Numbered from the stretch's first letter, positions 1 to 8,860 are shown. The stretch: 64,000 nucleotides of DNA from Aromatoleum tolulyticum (GCF_900156155.1 NZ_FTMD01000005.1:276543-340542); one strand, 5' to 3'. Program-made: numbers and translations. Notes: generated by a model from the letters alone, not told the origin.

Positions 1-199
1 CACGAAGGAGCGGTATTTTAGCAAAGTGCGGGATGTCGGCTGTGCTTGCTCTGCGTTCGGGTCGTGGTTGCACGGGCCGCGTATCGGCTTGCGACTGTTT
101 CGGTTCGCGAAACAGAGTTTCTTCGGGTGCGCGCTATTTCGGCGCGCCGCATCCCCATAGACTGCGGCGACCCGATTGGAACAGCATACGGACGGATTC
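1..199. other. Left-edge non-coding stretch upstream of the LysR gene
   Basis: No convincing gene starts or ends here. An open frame covers much of it, but it is out of frame with the LysR gene, overlaps that gene and has no recognisable protein features. The stretch presumably carries the LysR promoter. No clear -35/-10 pair stands out. Confidence 0.4.
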
Positions 200-1111
200 A
201 TGGACAAACTGACCGCGATGAACGTCTTCCGCACGGTCATCGATTGCGGCTCGTTCGCGCGGGCGTCGGCCAAGCTCGCCATTTCAACCACCACCGCATC
301 GCGCCACGTGGCGGACCTGGAGCAGGCGCTCGGCGTGTCGCTGCTTCACCGCAGCACGCGCAAGATCAGCCTGACCGAACCCGGCACGATGTATTACGAG
401 CGCTGTTGCAGCCATCTGGACGAGATCGCGGCGACGGAACTGGCCGTATCCGCCGACACCGCCACACTTAGCGGCTGCCTGCGCATCAGCGTGCCGTACT
501 CCTTCAGCAACGCCTTCCTTGCGCGGCATTTCTCACGGTTCGTCGAATCCCATCCGGCGCTCAAGACGGAGATCCGCTTTTCCGACCGGATCGTCGATCT
601 CGCCCAGGAGGGTGTCGATCTGGCGGTGCGCATCACGCGCAATGTTTCGGGGATGTATGTCGCGCGACGCCTCGCCGTGATCCGCACGGCGCTGTGTGCG
701 AGTCCGGAGTATCTGGCGCGCGCCGGCGTCCCGGAGAAGCCCGACGAACTGGTGCGCCACAGCTGTCTCTTGTACACCAATCTCGCGTCCGGCAACGGGT
801 GGACGCTGCGCAGGGGTGAGCAGGAGTTCGTCGTGCCGGTGAACGGCACGTTCCGCTCCAACAACGGCGACATGAACCGCATCGCCGCGCTCGCGGGGCG
901 GGGCATCATCTGCGAACCGACATTCATCGTCGGTGACGACCTGCGTGCCGGCCGCCTCGTGCGTGTACTGCCCGACTACGAAACCATCCCCAATCTGGCC
1001 CACGCGGTATTCCTGCCGGCCGGCCGCAATACGGCGCGCATCCGGGCCTTGCTGGATTTCCTGGTGGCACTGTTCGAGGACGAGTTTCCGGCCTTCGATC
1101 CTGTCATGTAA
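200..1111 (+). CDS. LysR-family transcriptional regulator
   Basis: This is a DNA-binding transcriptional regulator of about 303 residues, the usual LysR length. The N-terminal 60 residues (MDKLTAMNVFRTVIDCGSFA and on) form the winged helix-turn-helix, including an ASxHVADLEQALGVSLLHR recognition segment. The rest is a periplasmic-binding-like effector domain. An in-frame ATG at 176 exists, but ATG 200 matches the conserved family start. It lies tail to tail with the porin gene 72 bp away, so it is not in an operon with it. A role in regulating the cytochrome/porin pair is possible but unsupported by sequence. The ligand is unknown. The family assignment is secure and the target is not. Confidence 0.9.
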   Translation: MDKLTAMNVFRTVIDCGSFARASAKLAISTTTASRHVADLEQALGVSLLHRSTRKISLTEPGTMYYERCCSHLDEIAATELAVSADTATLSGCLRISVPYSFSNAFLARHFSRFVESHPALKTEIRFSDRIVDLAQEGVDLAVRITRNVSGMYVARRLAVIRTALCASPEYLARAGVPEKPDELVRHSCLLYTNLASGNGWTLRRGEQEFVVPVNGTFRSNNGDMNRIAALAGRGIICEPTFIVGDDLRAGRLVRVLPDYETIPNLAHAVFLPAGRNTARIRALLDFLVALFEDEFPAFDPVM

Positions 1112-1183
1112 GCAGATACCAGGGACTCATGCGCCAGACCCCGACACGCCGGGGCCTGGCGCCCTGTACGCCGGACTCCGGCC

Positions 1184-3778
1184 CTACATGCGGTACTGCC
1201 AGAACACGCCCAGCACGTTGACGTTGTAGTCCTCCGGGGTGGCGCCGAGGTACAGCTTCTGGCCGATCATCTGGTTGCCGTCGAGGCCGGTGTAGTGCCA
1301 GTCCTCTACGTTGCGCTTCTCCCAGCGATGGAACAGTCGCACCGAATTGTTCTTGTCCAGGTCATGCACGATGCTCGTTTCGAGCACCTGCAGGCGGTAC
1401 TTCATGTCGGCAAACTCGTCGCCCGCAACCGCTGCGGTCTGAGTCTCCCTGGTGCCGCTGCCTACCGTCGCCGCCTGTGCATTGCCGTAGCCGTACTTCT
1501 GCTTGCTCGACGACCACATGTAGCTGTAGCGGCTTTCCAGGCGCGCCCAGCCGAAGTTGTGCGTGAAGCCGGCGCCGAGCGCGTGGTTGAGGTCGTCGGT
1601 GCTGGCGTTCCACGCGCCGGCCAGCGGATACATGTTGTCGACGCCGGCATGGGAACTCGCGCGTGTGCCGCTCACGCCCTGGTTGATGTTGCGCTGGCTC
1701 ATCTCGCCGGTCTGGAACGAGTACCACGTGAAGAAACTGCTGCCCGGTGCGGGCGTGTAGTTCCATTCCGCATTCGCGGTGCTGAGTTTCTCGTCGCCGG
1801 TGCGGCCGTAGTCGCTGTCGAGGTAGTCGTTCTGCTTGTGCTGCAAGGACAGCATCGCGTCCATGTCCGAGCGCAGCATGTAGTTCCAGCGCAGGTTGAT
1901 GACGTTCTGGCGGCGATCGGCGATGTCGAACTTGCGCAGTTCGGCGAGGGTGTGCACGGGCGCGGCACCGGTGTAGTCGTCGCGCGAGCTGGTGTAGAAG
2001 TGTTCGTAGATGTCGTAGCGGTATTCGCTGCCGCGACGGTCGCCGATCTCCCACGACGCGCGCAGCATCGATTGTTCGAAGGCGCGGGTGTTGAAAGTGA
2101 GCTTGAGACGGTCCTCGGTGGTGTTCTTGACCTCGCGGTACGGGCGCTCGGTTTCCTCCCTTTCCCAGGTTGCGCCGACCTGGCTCTGGCGGCCGAGGCG
2201 GTAGTCGGCACCAAGTCCTCCCGTCCAGCGCGTGTAGCTGGTCGGAATGCTCAGGTAGTGGATGTTGTTGGTGCCGTTGTAGAAGCCGAAGGCCGCGCCA
2301 AAGACGCCCGGCAGAGCGTAATCCAGCGCCGGATAGCCGATCTTGCCGGTGGCCGGATCGATGGCGGTGTAGCGCGTGCGGTTGTCCTCGTCGTAGTAGC
2401 GCAGCTTGGCGCGCACGGTGAGGTCGTCCGCGGGTTGCAGCGACAGGCCGAGGTCGGCGAGACGCGTGTCGATCCTCGCGTCGGCCTTCAGGCGGCTGAG
2501 CACGCTTGTCGTGTCGTAGCCGGCGATTGCGCTGGCGTAGGTCGTCGCCACGCCGGCGGCATTGATGCCGTCGTTGATGGTTGGCGGAAGCAGGTCGTCG
2601 TTCTGGCGCATGCTGCCGAAGGCGACGGTCGCGCTGAACTGCCCGTTCAGCGGCAGCATGCGGGCGTAGTCGGCCTTGATGTTGTACGCCTCGTTGTCAG
2701 GGCTGAGCGCGAAACGGCCCTTTTCCCAGCTGGTCGAGTTCGTCGTTCCGGCTGCGCCGAAGTTGATCGAGAAGGGATTTTCCCAGGTCAGGGATTTGTT
2801 GTCGTTGCGAAACAGCGAACTCGACAGGGTGAGGTTCAGGCGGTCCTTCTCGCCGACGTAGCGCAGGCCCGTGAGGAACTCGTGGGCCGTATAGTCGATC
2901 GGTTCGACCGTCTCGTTGACTGCCCCCAGGACGTTGCTGCCGACCGGATTAGCCGCGGAACGGCGGATGAAGTCGAAGAGGAAGCCGCCACCGAAGGGGC
3001 GTTCGCCTTCGCGCCGTTCGTTGGTGTAGCTGAAGAAGCCGTTGAGCCGCTCGTTGATCGGCGAGTCCATGCGCAGGCCGATCTTCTGCCGGTCGACGCT
3101 CAACGTCGTTTCACGGGCATTCGCCACCGCCGCTTGCAGTGCGGCGTAACTGGCCGGATCGGATTGCGTATGGGTGCCCGCAGCGAGGCCGGCGGGCAGG
3201 GTTAGCTTATCGGTGCCGACGCCGTTCCACAGAGGTCTGGCGTTGGTCGAGAAGATATGTGGTGTGTCATTAAAAAACAGCGAGAGCTTGATGCCGTTGT
3301 AACGCCCGGCCTCGAAGCCGTAGTACTGGTCGTCCCGGTCGATGCCGCCGCCGCGCAGTCGTAGGTAAAGCGCCGCGTCCGGCTTCTCTGCGCTGACGTT
3401 GAAGCTGTTGATCAGCGCGCCGTTCTTCCAGTCCGCGTATTCGCGGAAGCCGCCGGCCTTGGTGTCGGCCTTGCCGCCGGTGTAGCCCGCTTCGATGCTG
3501 CCCGAGTATTGCCAGCCGCCGCTGCCTTCGACGTAAGCGGGTGATACCGGCGGGTATTGGTAGAGCTGCGCGCTCGGTGTATGCGAGGGGCCCTTGCCGC
3601 CCATCACGGCGGAGAAGCCTTGCGGGTCCGTGTAGCGCGTGGTGTCGCCGCCACCGGGGGCAGCCGCGTTGCCGAGCACGGTGTCGACGCCGGCTGCGGA
3701 GTCGGCGCGGGCGGGGGCGGTACCCATCATCGCGAGCATCGCGACGATGGGGAGCAGGACGAATCCCTTGTTCTTCAT
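1184..3778 (-). CDS. MtrB/PioB-family decahaem-associated outer-membrane beta-barrel
   Basis: This 864-residue protein is predicted to form the outer-membrane barrel that sheathes a decahaem cytochrome so that electrons can cross the membrane. A signal peptide covers about residues 1-25 (hydrophobic run then APARADS). After it come many alternating amphipathic strands rich in Tyr, Gly, Asn and Arg, and the chain ends in WQYRM, where a terminal aromatic is typical of barrels. The length fits MtrB/PioB/MtoB. I see no cysteine, so the N-terminal CXXC of Shewanella MtrB is absent. It starts 21 bp after the cytochrome stop, so the two are co-transcribed. No outer-surface cytochrome (MtrC/OmcA) is encoded in the window, which makes the pair look like PioAB/MtoAB or DmsEF. 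Confidence 0.88.
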   Translation of the reverse strand: MKNKGFVLLPIVAMLAMMGTAPARADSAAGVDTVLGNAAAPGGGDTTRYTDPQGFSAVMGGKGPSHTPSAQLYQYPPVSPAYVEGSGGWQYSGSIEAGYTGGKADTKAGGFREYADWKNGALINSFNVSAEKPDAALYLRLRGGGIDRDDQYYGFEAGRYNGIKLSLFFNDTPHIFSTNARPLWNGVGTDKLTLPAGLAAGTHTQSDPASYAALQAAVANARETTLSVDRQKIGLRMDSPINERLNGFFSYTNERREGERPFGGGFLFDFIRRSAANPVGSNVLGAVNETVEPIDYTAHEFLTGLRYVGEKDRLNLTLSSSLFRNDNKSLTWENPFSINFGAAGTTNSTSWEKGRFALSPDNEAYNIKADYARMLPLNGQFSATVAFGSMRQNDDLLPPTINDGINAAGVATTYASAIAGYDTTSVLSRLKADARIDTRLADLGLSLQPADDLTVRAKLRYYDEDNRTRYTAIDPATGKIGYPALDYALPGVFGAAFGFYNGTNNIHYLSIPTSYTRWTGGLGADYRLGRQSQVGATWEREETERPYREVKNTTEDRLKLTFNTRAFEQSMLRASWEIGDRRGSEYRYDIYEHFYTSSRDDYTGAAPVHTLAELRKFDIADRRQNVINLRWNYMLRSDMDAMLSLQHKQNDYLDSDYGRTGDEKLSTANAEWNYTPAPGSSFFTWYSFQTGEMSQRNINQGVSGTRASSHAGVDNMYPLAGAWNASTDDLNHALGAGFTHNFGWARLESRYSYMWSSSKQKYGYGNAQAATVGSGTRETQTAAVAGDEFADMKYRLQVLETSIVHDLDKNNSVRLFHRWEKRNVEDWHYTGLDGNQMIGQKLYLGATPEDYNVNVLGVFWQYRM

Positions 3779-3799
3779 GATCGTTGTTCCTCGGTCTCG

Positions 3800-4879
3800 T
3801 TAGCGATGCATCCGTGCGCCAGCCGGGTGGTTCGAGCCATGGACCTGCGCGTGGCACGTCGAGCAGCCGCGGCCGGTTACGCGTTCGTCAGGCAGCGTGC
3901 CGCTGGCGGTGTTGGCCTGCGTGAGGAGGTTGTTCTGGTGTGTCGTGTGCGTGTGGCACTGTTGGCACAGGAAGGGGCGTGGGGTCGTCAGCAGCTTTTC
4001 CTGGTTCGAGCCGTGCGGGCTGTGGCAGTTGAGGCAGCTTTCGCGCACCGGGGCGTGTTCCCAGACGAAGGGGCCGCGCTTCTCCTGGTGGCAGCTGTAG
4101 CAGAGCTGGTTGACCGTATCTGCCTTGAGCAGTGGCTTCGTCGGCGAGCCGTGCGGGTTATGGCAATCGACGCAGGACATCTTCCCTTCGGGCAAGGGCA
4201 TGTGCGAGCGCTTGCGGAACTCCATGCGCTGCTGCTGATGGCAGCTGTAGCAGGTCTCGGAAATGCTGTTGGCCTTCTGCAGGCCGGTGGCCGAGAATTT
4301 CGCCATCGGGTTGTGGCAGTCGGTACAGGCCAGCCCGTTGGTCTGGTGCGTAGACGAGCGCCAGAAGATGCGCTGGTTGCCGTCATGGCACTGCAGGCAT
4401 ACCGCGTTGCTCTGGTCGGGGCCGTTGCTGTTGGCCGCCTCGCCGGGTTTCGTCGCCTCGCGGGTGAAACCGACGATCAGGGACTTGTCCTTTTGCTGCT
4501 CGCCGGCTTTCGTCGATTCGCGCGTAAAGCTGACGATGAGCGACTTGTCCATGTAGTTTTCGTTGGCGTGGCGCGAGCCGGGCCCGTGGCAGGCCTCGCA
4601 GCCGCGGCGCTCGAGATCGTTCTTCGGATTGAGGCGGAAAGCCTTGGCGTGAGTGGTGTGCGAGAACTTGTCGTTCTCGACGGTGTGGCATGCGAGGCAG
4701 CGCTCTTCACCGATGTATTCCGCACCTTCGGCAAAGCGGATCAGCGGGGCGTTGGCCGCGCTGGCCGGCGGTACGGCCGCCTGCGCGAGGCCTACGCCGA
4801 GATGGATGAGCAGCAGGCCCGCCGTGAGGCGGACGCCGCGACTTGCGAAAAGCCGCGTGAATCGTGTTCCCGTTTTCAT
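3800..4879 (-). CDS. DmsE/MtrA-family periplasmic decahaem c-type cytochrome
   Basis: This 359-residue protein has a signal peptide (about residues 1-34) and exactly ten CXXCH haem sites, at Cys 61, 94, 161, 185, 210, 236, 260, 282, 305 and 339. That is the DmsE/MtrA/PioA pattern. Such proteins sit inside an MtrB-like barrel and move electrons between periplasm and cell surface. It is the first gene of a two-gene unit with the porin. The oddity is a tandem 20-residue duplication at residues 111-130 and 131-150 (DKSLIVSFTRESTKAGEQQK then DKSLIVGFTREATKPGEAAN) between haems 2 and 3, where relatives carry one copy. Direction of electron flow, and so any link to metal reduction or Fe(II) oxidation, cannot be read from sequence. 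Confidence 0.92.
   Translation of the reverse strand: MKTGTRFTRLFASRGVRLTAGLLLIHLGVGLAQAAVPPASAANAPLIRFAEGAEYIGEERCLACHTVENDKFSHTTHAKAFRLNPKNDLERRGCEACHGPGSRHANENYMDKSLIVSFTRESTKAGEQQKDKSLIVGFTREATKPGEAANSNGPDQSNAVCLQCHDGNQRIFWRSSTHQTNGLACTDCHNPMAKFSATGLQKANSISETCYSCHQQQRMEFRKRSHMPLPEGKMSCVDCHNPHGSPTKPLLKADTVNQLCYSCHQEKRGPFVWEHAPVRESCLNCHSPHGSNQEKLLTTPRPFLCQQCHTHTTHQNNLLTQANTASGTLPDERVTGRGCSTCHAQVHGSNHPAGARMHR
4430..4549 (-). repeat. Two-copy 60-bp tandem repeat inside the decahaem cytochrome gene
   Basis: Two adjacent 60-bp units (4490-4549 and 4430-4489 on the minus strand) encode 20 residues each. About 80 percent of bases match across the best-conserved 50 positions and 14 of 20 residues match. 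The copies have diverged, so the duplication is not recent, and it keeps frame. Confidence 0.85.
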
Positions 4880-5088
4880 TGAACTCCCCGATAGGCTGAC
4901 CAGGCAGATCCGGATGGATACGCTTTGTTACATGCCTGGCGTCGGGCGGATTCTCGTGAATTCGGAGGTGCGGAAAAATGAAGCGCAGCGAAAGGGTATC
5001 CCCCGCAATTCGGGATGATCGGCGGATGCCCTTCACCTGCAGCCGTGGTGCTCCGGCCATTGGCCGGGGCGACAGGCGGGTGCCGTGC

Positions 5089-5901
5089 TTACGGGATGGC
5101 GTGCTCGAGGGTGACCGGTATCAGGCCCGAAGCCCGGCATCCGTCGAGCACCCGTGGGAGCGCTTCGAGGATCACCGCCCGCCCGCACGGCGTGCGCGCG
5201 GCGTTGCCGTCGTGCAGCAGCAGGATGTCGCCGCTGCGCATCTTCCCGTCGCGGCCGCCGAGCAGCCGGGACGCAACCGCATCGGCGTCGCCGTTGCGGG
5301 TGTCATACGCCCGGCGGGTCCACGATGCGAGTTGCAGGTCGAGCCGGGCGAGAACCGGCTCGAGGAAGGGATTACGCAGGCCTGCCGGGGCGCGGAAGAA
5401 GCGTGGCACCCGCCCGCAGACTTCCGCGATGGTGTCCTGCGCGGCGCCGATCTCGCGGGCGAGCCAGCGCGGGCCGCGCAGCGAGAAGGTCTTGAGGTGG
5501 TGTTCGCTGTGGTTCTCGACGGCGTGGCCGCGGGCGACGATCTCGCGGGCGAGCGCCGGATGTTCGCGCACCAGCCGGCCGATGACGAAGAAGGTTGCCC
5601 GCGCGCGATGGGCATCGAGGAGATCGAGCACGCGCGGCGTGACGTCCGGATCGGGGCCGTCGTCTATCGTCAGCGCAATCTCGCCCCGCGCGGCCGCGGT
5701 GCCGGGCAGCCGGGTCCAGTTCGTCCCGAGCAGCGCGCAGCGCGGCAGCAGCCCCGCCGCGGTGAGCAGGCCGTGGTTGGCGGCGAGGGCGCCCGCAGCC
5801 CACGGCCACGCTTCGGGGCGCAGGGCGATGCCCGCAGCCGCGGCGGCGTGAAGCGCGGCCGAGACGTGGATCAGCGCGCCGGGGTGCCAGCGACGGGGCA
5901 T
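5089..5901 (-). CDS. Polysaccharide deacetylase-family protein (NodB-like, carbohydrate esterase 4)
   Basis: The chosen ATG 5901 gives 270 residues (MPRRWHPGALIH and on). The same frame is open further upstream to 6480, but that part lies under the MMPL gene and lacks protein-like character. N-terminal residues 1-50 are hydrophobic and look like two membrane segments. The NodB domain follows: TIDDGPDPDVTPRVLDLL carries the catalytic and metal Asp pair, HAVENHSEHH supplies metal His residues (motif 2), FFRAPAG is motif 3 and LLLHDG is a late motif. It overlaps the MMPL gene by 31 bp and is last in the acyl-lipid operon, so it probably modifies a saccharide or acyl-saccharide. The substrate is unknown. 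Confidence 0.82.
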   Translation of the reverse strand: MPRRWHPGALIHVSAALHAAAAAGIALRPEAWPWAAGALAANHGLLTAAGLLPRCALLGTNWTRLPGTAAARGEIALTIDDGPDPDVTPRVLDLLDAHRARATFFVIGRLVREHPALAREIVARGHAVENHSEHHLKTFSLRGPRWLAREIGAAQDTIAEVCGRVPRFFRAPAGLRNPFLEPVLARLDLQLASWTRRAYDTRNGDADAVASRLLGGRDGKMRSGDILLLHDGNAARTPCGRAVILEALPRVLDGCRASGLIPVTLEHAIP

Positions 5902-8246
5902 GGGGACGTGCGGGCGAAGGCGGCTGCGAAGACCAGGGCGAGAAGGGCGCCGGGGCCGACCGTGCCACCGATCGCCTGCAGTACCGGCACCGAGGAAAAC
6001 GCGAGGACGCCGAAACCGGCGACCGTCGTGAGGTTCGCAAACAGCATCGAGGCGAGGGTGGCAGGTGGGGGGGGGGCGTTGCCGCCCCTGCCGTCGAAGA
6101 ACAGGGCGTAGTTCGAGCCCACCGCGACGATCAGCAGCAGCCCGACGAGATGCAGGATCGTCAGCGCCACGCCGGCGAGCACGAGGCCGGCGACGACCGT
6201 CAGCACGGCGGCCGCGAGCGGCAGCAGGACGCGCATGACGCGTCGCGGCGAGCGCAGGGCGACCGCGAGCAGCGCGACGATTGCGGCCACCCCCGCGAGC
6301 GACAGCATGATCGCTTCGCGCAGGTAGCCCGCGTAGAGCCGCCCGGACTCGCCCTTCATGTCGATGAACATGGGGCTGGCATCCGCCGCCCTGTCGAGCG
6401 CGCGGCGGACGGCCGCGGGATCGATCTCCTTCGCGTGCCCCCCGGCTGCAGGTGCGCGCAGCGGCAGCAGCGCGGTCCACTGCTCGCCCTGACGCAGGAG
6501 CAGCGAATCGACGGCCATCGCGAAGCTCGTTCCGTCGAGGTCTGCGCGCGTCAGCGGCGCGCGCGCGCGGGCGGCGGAGATGTCGTCGAGGAAGGGCGCG
6601 AGTCGGCCGGCCGGCAGGGGCAGGCCCGCGGTTGCGGCGGCGAGCCGTTCGCGCAGCTCGCGTGGATCGGGCAGTGCGGCGCGGCGCTCGAGCTGTCGGC
6701 CCTGCGATGGCAGGTACAGCGACGGACTCTCGAAGCCGCCGATCTCGCCGGCGTCCACGAGCGCCTGCAACTGCGTGGATACCGATTCTGCGCGCTGCAG
6801 CGTCGTGTCCGCATCGGCAGCGCGCACGACGATCATGTAACGCAGGTCGGGTGCCCCGAGATCGCTGCGCAATGCCGCGTCGACCGCCTGGGCTTCGGGC
6901 GGGACCGGGCTCAGTGCCCCGAGCTCGTGGTTCCAGACGCGGTCGTGCTGTGCGAACACCAGGGCCCCGGCAAGCGCCGCCAATCCGGCGAGGAACCAGC
7001 GCAGCCTGCCGACTGCGACAACGACACGTTGCAGGCGCAGGCCGAACGGCGTCACATCGCGGATCGCGAAACCAGCAGGCAGCAGGTGCGGCAGGAGGTA
7101 ACGGGTGACGAGCGCGGCGACGATCAAGCCCGCGATCGAATACAGGCCGAGCTGCGCCAGCCCCGGAAATCCCGAGAACATCAGCGCGCCGAAACCGCAG
7201 ATGGAGGTCATCACGCCGAGGCGTATCGTCGGCCAGAAGGCGTTGCGCTCATCGCCTCCTTTCATGGGGCCGGACTGCACGAAAAGGTAGATGGCGTAAT
7301 CGACGGCCTCTCCGATCAGGGTGGTGCCGAAACCGAGGGTAACCCCATGCATGACGCCGAACCCGAGGCTGACCGCGACAATGCCGGCCAATGCGCCGGA
7401 TACGACCGGCAGCAGGCCGAGCACGAGAGCCGTCGGCGAACGGTAGATGAACAGCAGCAGCGCAGCGATGATCGCGGTCGAGACCAGCGCGAGCCGCGTC
7501 ACTTCGCCCTCGATGGTAGAGCGAGAGTCGACCGCGAACACTGCGGCGCCCGAAATCAGCAGCTTCACATCCGCTCCGGAAGGCAACTTCGACGCCTCAC
7601 CCGCAAACGCGTTACGCAGGGAGGCAATGGCCGCCTGCTGGCCGTCGAGATCCGAGCCCGAGGCGCGCGTCTGGGCGAGCAGCAAGGCGCGCTTGCCGTC
7701 CCGAGACGCCCATACGCCCTCCTGCATTGCTGGGCGCGCCCCGCCGTCGAGTCGTTCCAGCAGTTGCAGCAACTCGCCGGTGGGGTCGCGCGGCAGCAGC
7801 GTCTTCGTGAGCATGCCGAGGGGGGAGGCGAGGAGATCGACCGACTCTGCGATGGCTTGCCGCAGGCCCGTCGCCGTGAAGCGTTCCGCGCTCACGGCGG
7901 GGCTGAGGACATAGCGGTGCGTGAACAGCAGGGCGTGATCCCGCTCGCGATGGATGGGTTCGCCGTTCGCGACCATGCTGAAGGCCGCATCGGCGCGTAG
8001 CTTCCCGGCGAGATCGCGCGACAGTTGTGCCCGCTGTGCCGCGTCGCCGCCCTCGATGCCGACCAGCAGCAGGCGGGACACCATGCCGTCGCGCAACTGC
8101 TCGACGAGCACGCGCTGCTCGGCGGTGGGCGCTTCCGGCAGGAAAGCCGAGAGGTCGGCCGTGAAGCGCGTCTGGCTCACGACGGCGACGCAGGCCGCGA
8201 CGAAGGCCAGCCACAGCAGCAGGGCCGGCACGAAACGGCGTGTCAC
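5871..8246 (-). CDS. MMPL-family (RND superfamily) exporter
   Basis: This 791-residue inner-membrane protein has two halves, each with one N-terminal transmembrane helix, a large periplasmic loop and a five-helix bundle. That is the MMPL/HAE3-type RND layout found as the exporter in aryl-polyene and xanthomonadin-type clusters. The start is a GTG overlapping the LolA-gene stop as GTGA, which shows tight coupling. Its likely job is moving the lipid product from the inner membrane toward the LolA-like carrier. A run of ten C on the coding strand (bases 6067-6076) encodes part of an APPPPA stretch near residue 725. A one-base gain there would join this frame to the deacetylase frame. Confidence 0.88.
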   Translation of the reverse strand: MTRRFVPALLLWLAFVAACVAVVSQTRFTADLSAFLPEAPTAEQRVLVEQLRDGMVSRLLLVGIEGGDAAQRAQLSRDLAGKLRADAAFSMVANGEPIHRERDHALLFTHRYVLSPAVSAERFTATGLRQAIAESVDLLASPLGMLTKTLLPRDPTGELLQLLERLDGGARPAMQEGVWASRDGKRALLLAQTRASGSDLDGQQAAIASLRNAFAGEASKLPSGADVKLLISGAAVFAVDSRSTIEGEVTRLALVSTAIIAALLLFIYRSPTALVLGLLPVVSGALAGIVAVSLGFGVMHGVTLGFGTTLIGEAVDYAIYLFVQSGPMKGGDERNAFWPTIRLGVMTSICGFGALMFSGFPGLAQLGLYSIAGLIVAALVTRYLLPHLLPAGFAIRDVTPFGLRLQRVVVAVGRLRWFLAGLAALAGALVFAQHDRVWNHELGALSPVPPEAQAVDAALRSDLGAPDLRYMIVVRAADADTTLQRAESVSTQLQALVDAGEIGGFESPSLYLPSQGRQLERRAALPDPRELRERLAAATAGLPLPAGRLAPFLDDISAARARAPLTRADLDGTSFAMAVDSLLLRQGEQWTALLPLRAPAAGGHAKEIDPAAVRRALDRAADASPMFIDMKGESGRLYAGYLREAIMLSLAGVAAIVALLAVALRSPRRVMRVLLPLAAAVLTVVAGLVLAGVALTILHLVGLLLIVAVGSNYALFFDGRGGNAPPPPATLASMLFANLTTVAGFGVLAFSSVPVLQAIGGTVGPGALLALVFAAAFARTSPCPVAGTPAR
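6067..6076. repeat. Mononucleotide tract, ten G (ten C on the coding strand)
   Basis: Ten consecutive G on the plus strand lie inside the MMPL coding region. It is the longest homopolymer I noticed in the window. Tracts of this length are slippage-prone in bacteria. Confidence 0.9.
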
Positions 8247-8842
8247 CGCGCCTGTCCCATCGCCACGATCTCCATCACCGAGCGGTCGCCGTCCGCCTGA
8301 AGGATCTCGATTTCGCGCAGCAGTCCGCGCGTTCCGGCGATGTTGATGCGGGTGACGACCTCGGCCATGCGCGTGTCGCGCGGCAGCAGGGTCAGGGTCC
8401 AGCGTTCGGCGTTGCCCGCGAGGTGCAGCGCGTAGGTACGCTCCAGCGTGTTGCGGTCGCCGGCCAGCGTCGCCCGGATGCTGTCGATGAAACCGGCGAC
8501 TTCGCCGTAGTCCGACAGGCGGACGTTGAACTGCTTCTTGCCGCGCGTCACGCTCAGGTTGTTGCCTTCGAGGACCAGCGATTCGGGGCGTGGCTTGAGC
8601 GTGATCTTCTCCAGCCGGTCCGGTGCCTGGAAACGCAATTCACCCGACGATTCGACGGGCTGGTCGAGGACCGCCAGATACTTCCGTTCCAGGAAGGTGG
8701 CCTGTCCGCTGCGATGCTTTCCCAGGGCCTGCATCAGCTGGGCGACCGTCCAGGCCTCGGCGGCGACCGCCTGCGGGCCGTGCAGCAGGGAAGCCGCCGC
8801 GAGCAGGGCGGCAACGAGCAGACGCGTGGAAGCTTTGAACAC
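8243..8842 (-). CDS. LolA-like outer-membrane lipoprotein carrier protein
   Basis: This is a 199-residue periplasmic protein. The signal peptide is about residues 1-28 (MFKASTRLLVAALLAAASLL to AVAAEA). The mature part resembles LolA-related carriers: TVAQLMQALGKHRSGQATFLERKYLAVLDQPVESSGEL matches the opening of LolA-like proteins in aryl-polyene clusters. The fold is a half-barrel that binds acyl chains, so it probably ferries the cluster's lipid across the periplasm. It starts 18 bp after the acyltransferase stop, and its own stop overlaps the MMPL GTG start. It is unlikely to be the housekeeping LolA because it sits in this operon. Confidence 0.82.
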   Translation of the reverse strand: MFKASTRLLVAALLAAASLLHGPQAVAAEAWTVAQLMQALGKHRSGQATFLERKYLAVLDQPVESSGELRFQAPDRLEKITLKPRPESLVLEGNNLSVTRGKKQFNVRLSDYGEVAGFIDSIRATLAGDRNTLERTYALHLAGNAERWTLTLLPRDTRMAEVVTRINIAGTRGLLREIEILQADGDRSVMEIVAMGQAR

Positions 8843-8860
8843 GGATACTCCAGGGTACGG

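Noticed and set aside
1139..1154. Small inverted repeat between the LysR and porin genes as terminator
   Set aside because: The stem is only five base pairs and no T run follows on either strand.
1295..3205. 636-codon plus-strand frame opposite the MtrB-like gene
   Set aside because: Val/Ala/Arg-rich translation without motifs. The minus-strand barrel protein is clearly the real gene.
5902..6480. N-terminal extension of the deacetylase frame
   Set aside because: Lies wholly under the MMPL gene, Arg/Pro-rich. The ATG at 5901 fits the domain start. It matters only for the slippage idea.
6150..8000. 616-codon plus-strand frame opposite the MMPL gene
   Set aside because: Composition typical of antisense shadow (Gln/Arg/Ala-rich) and no recognisable domain.
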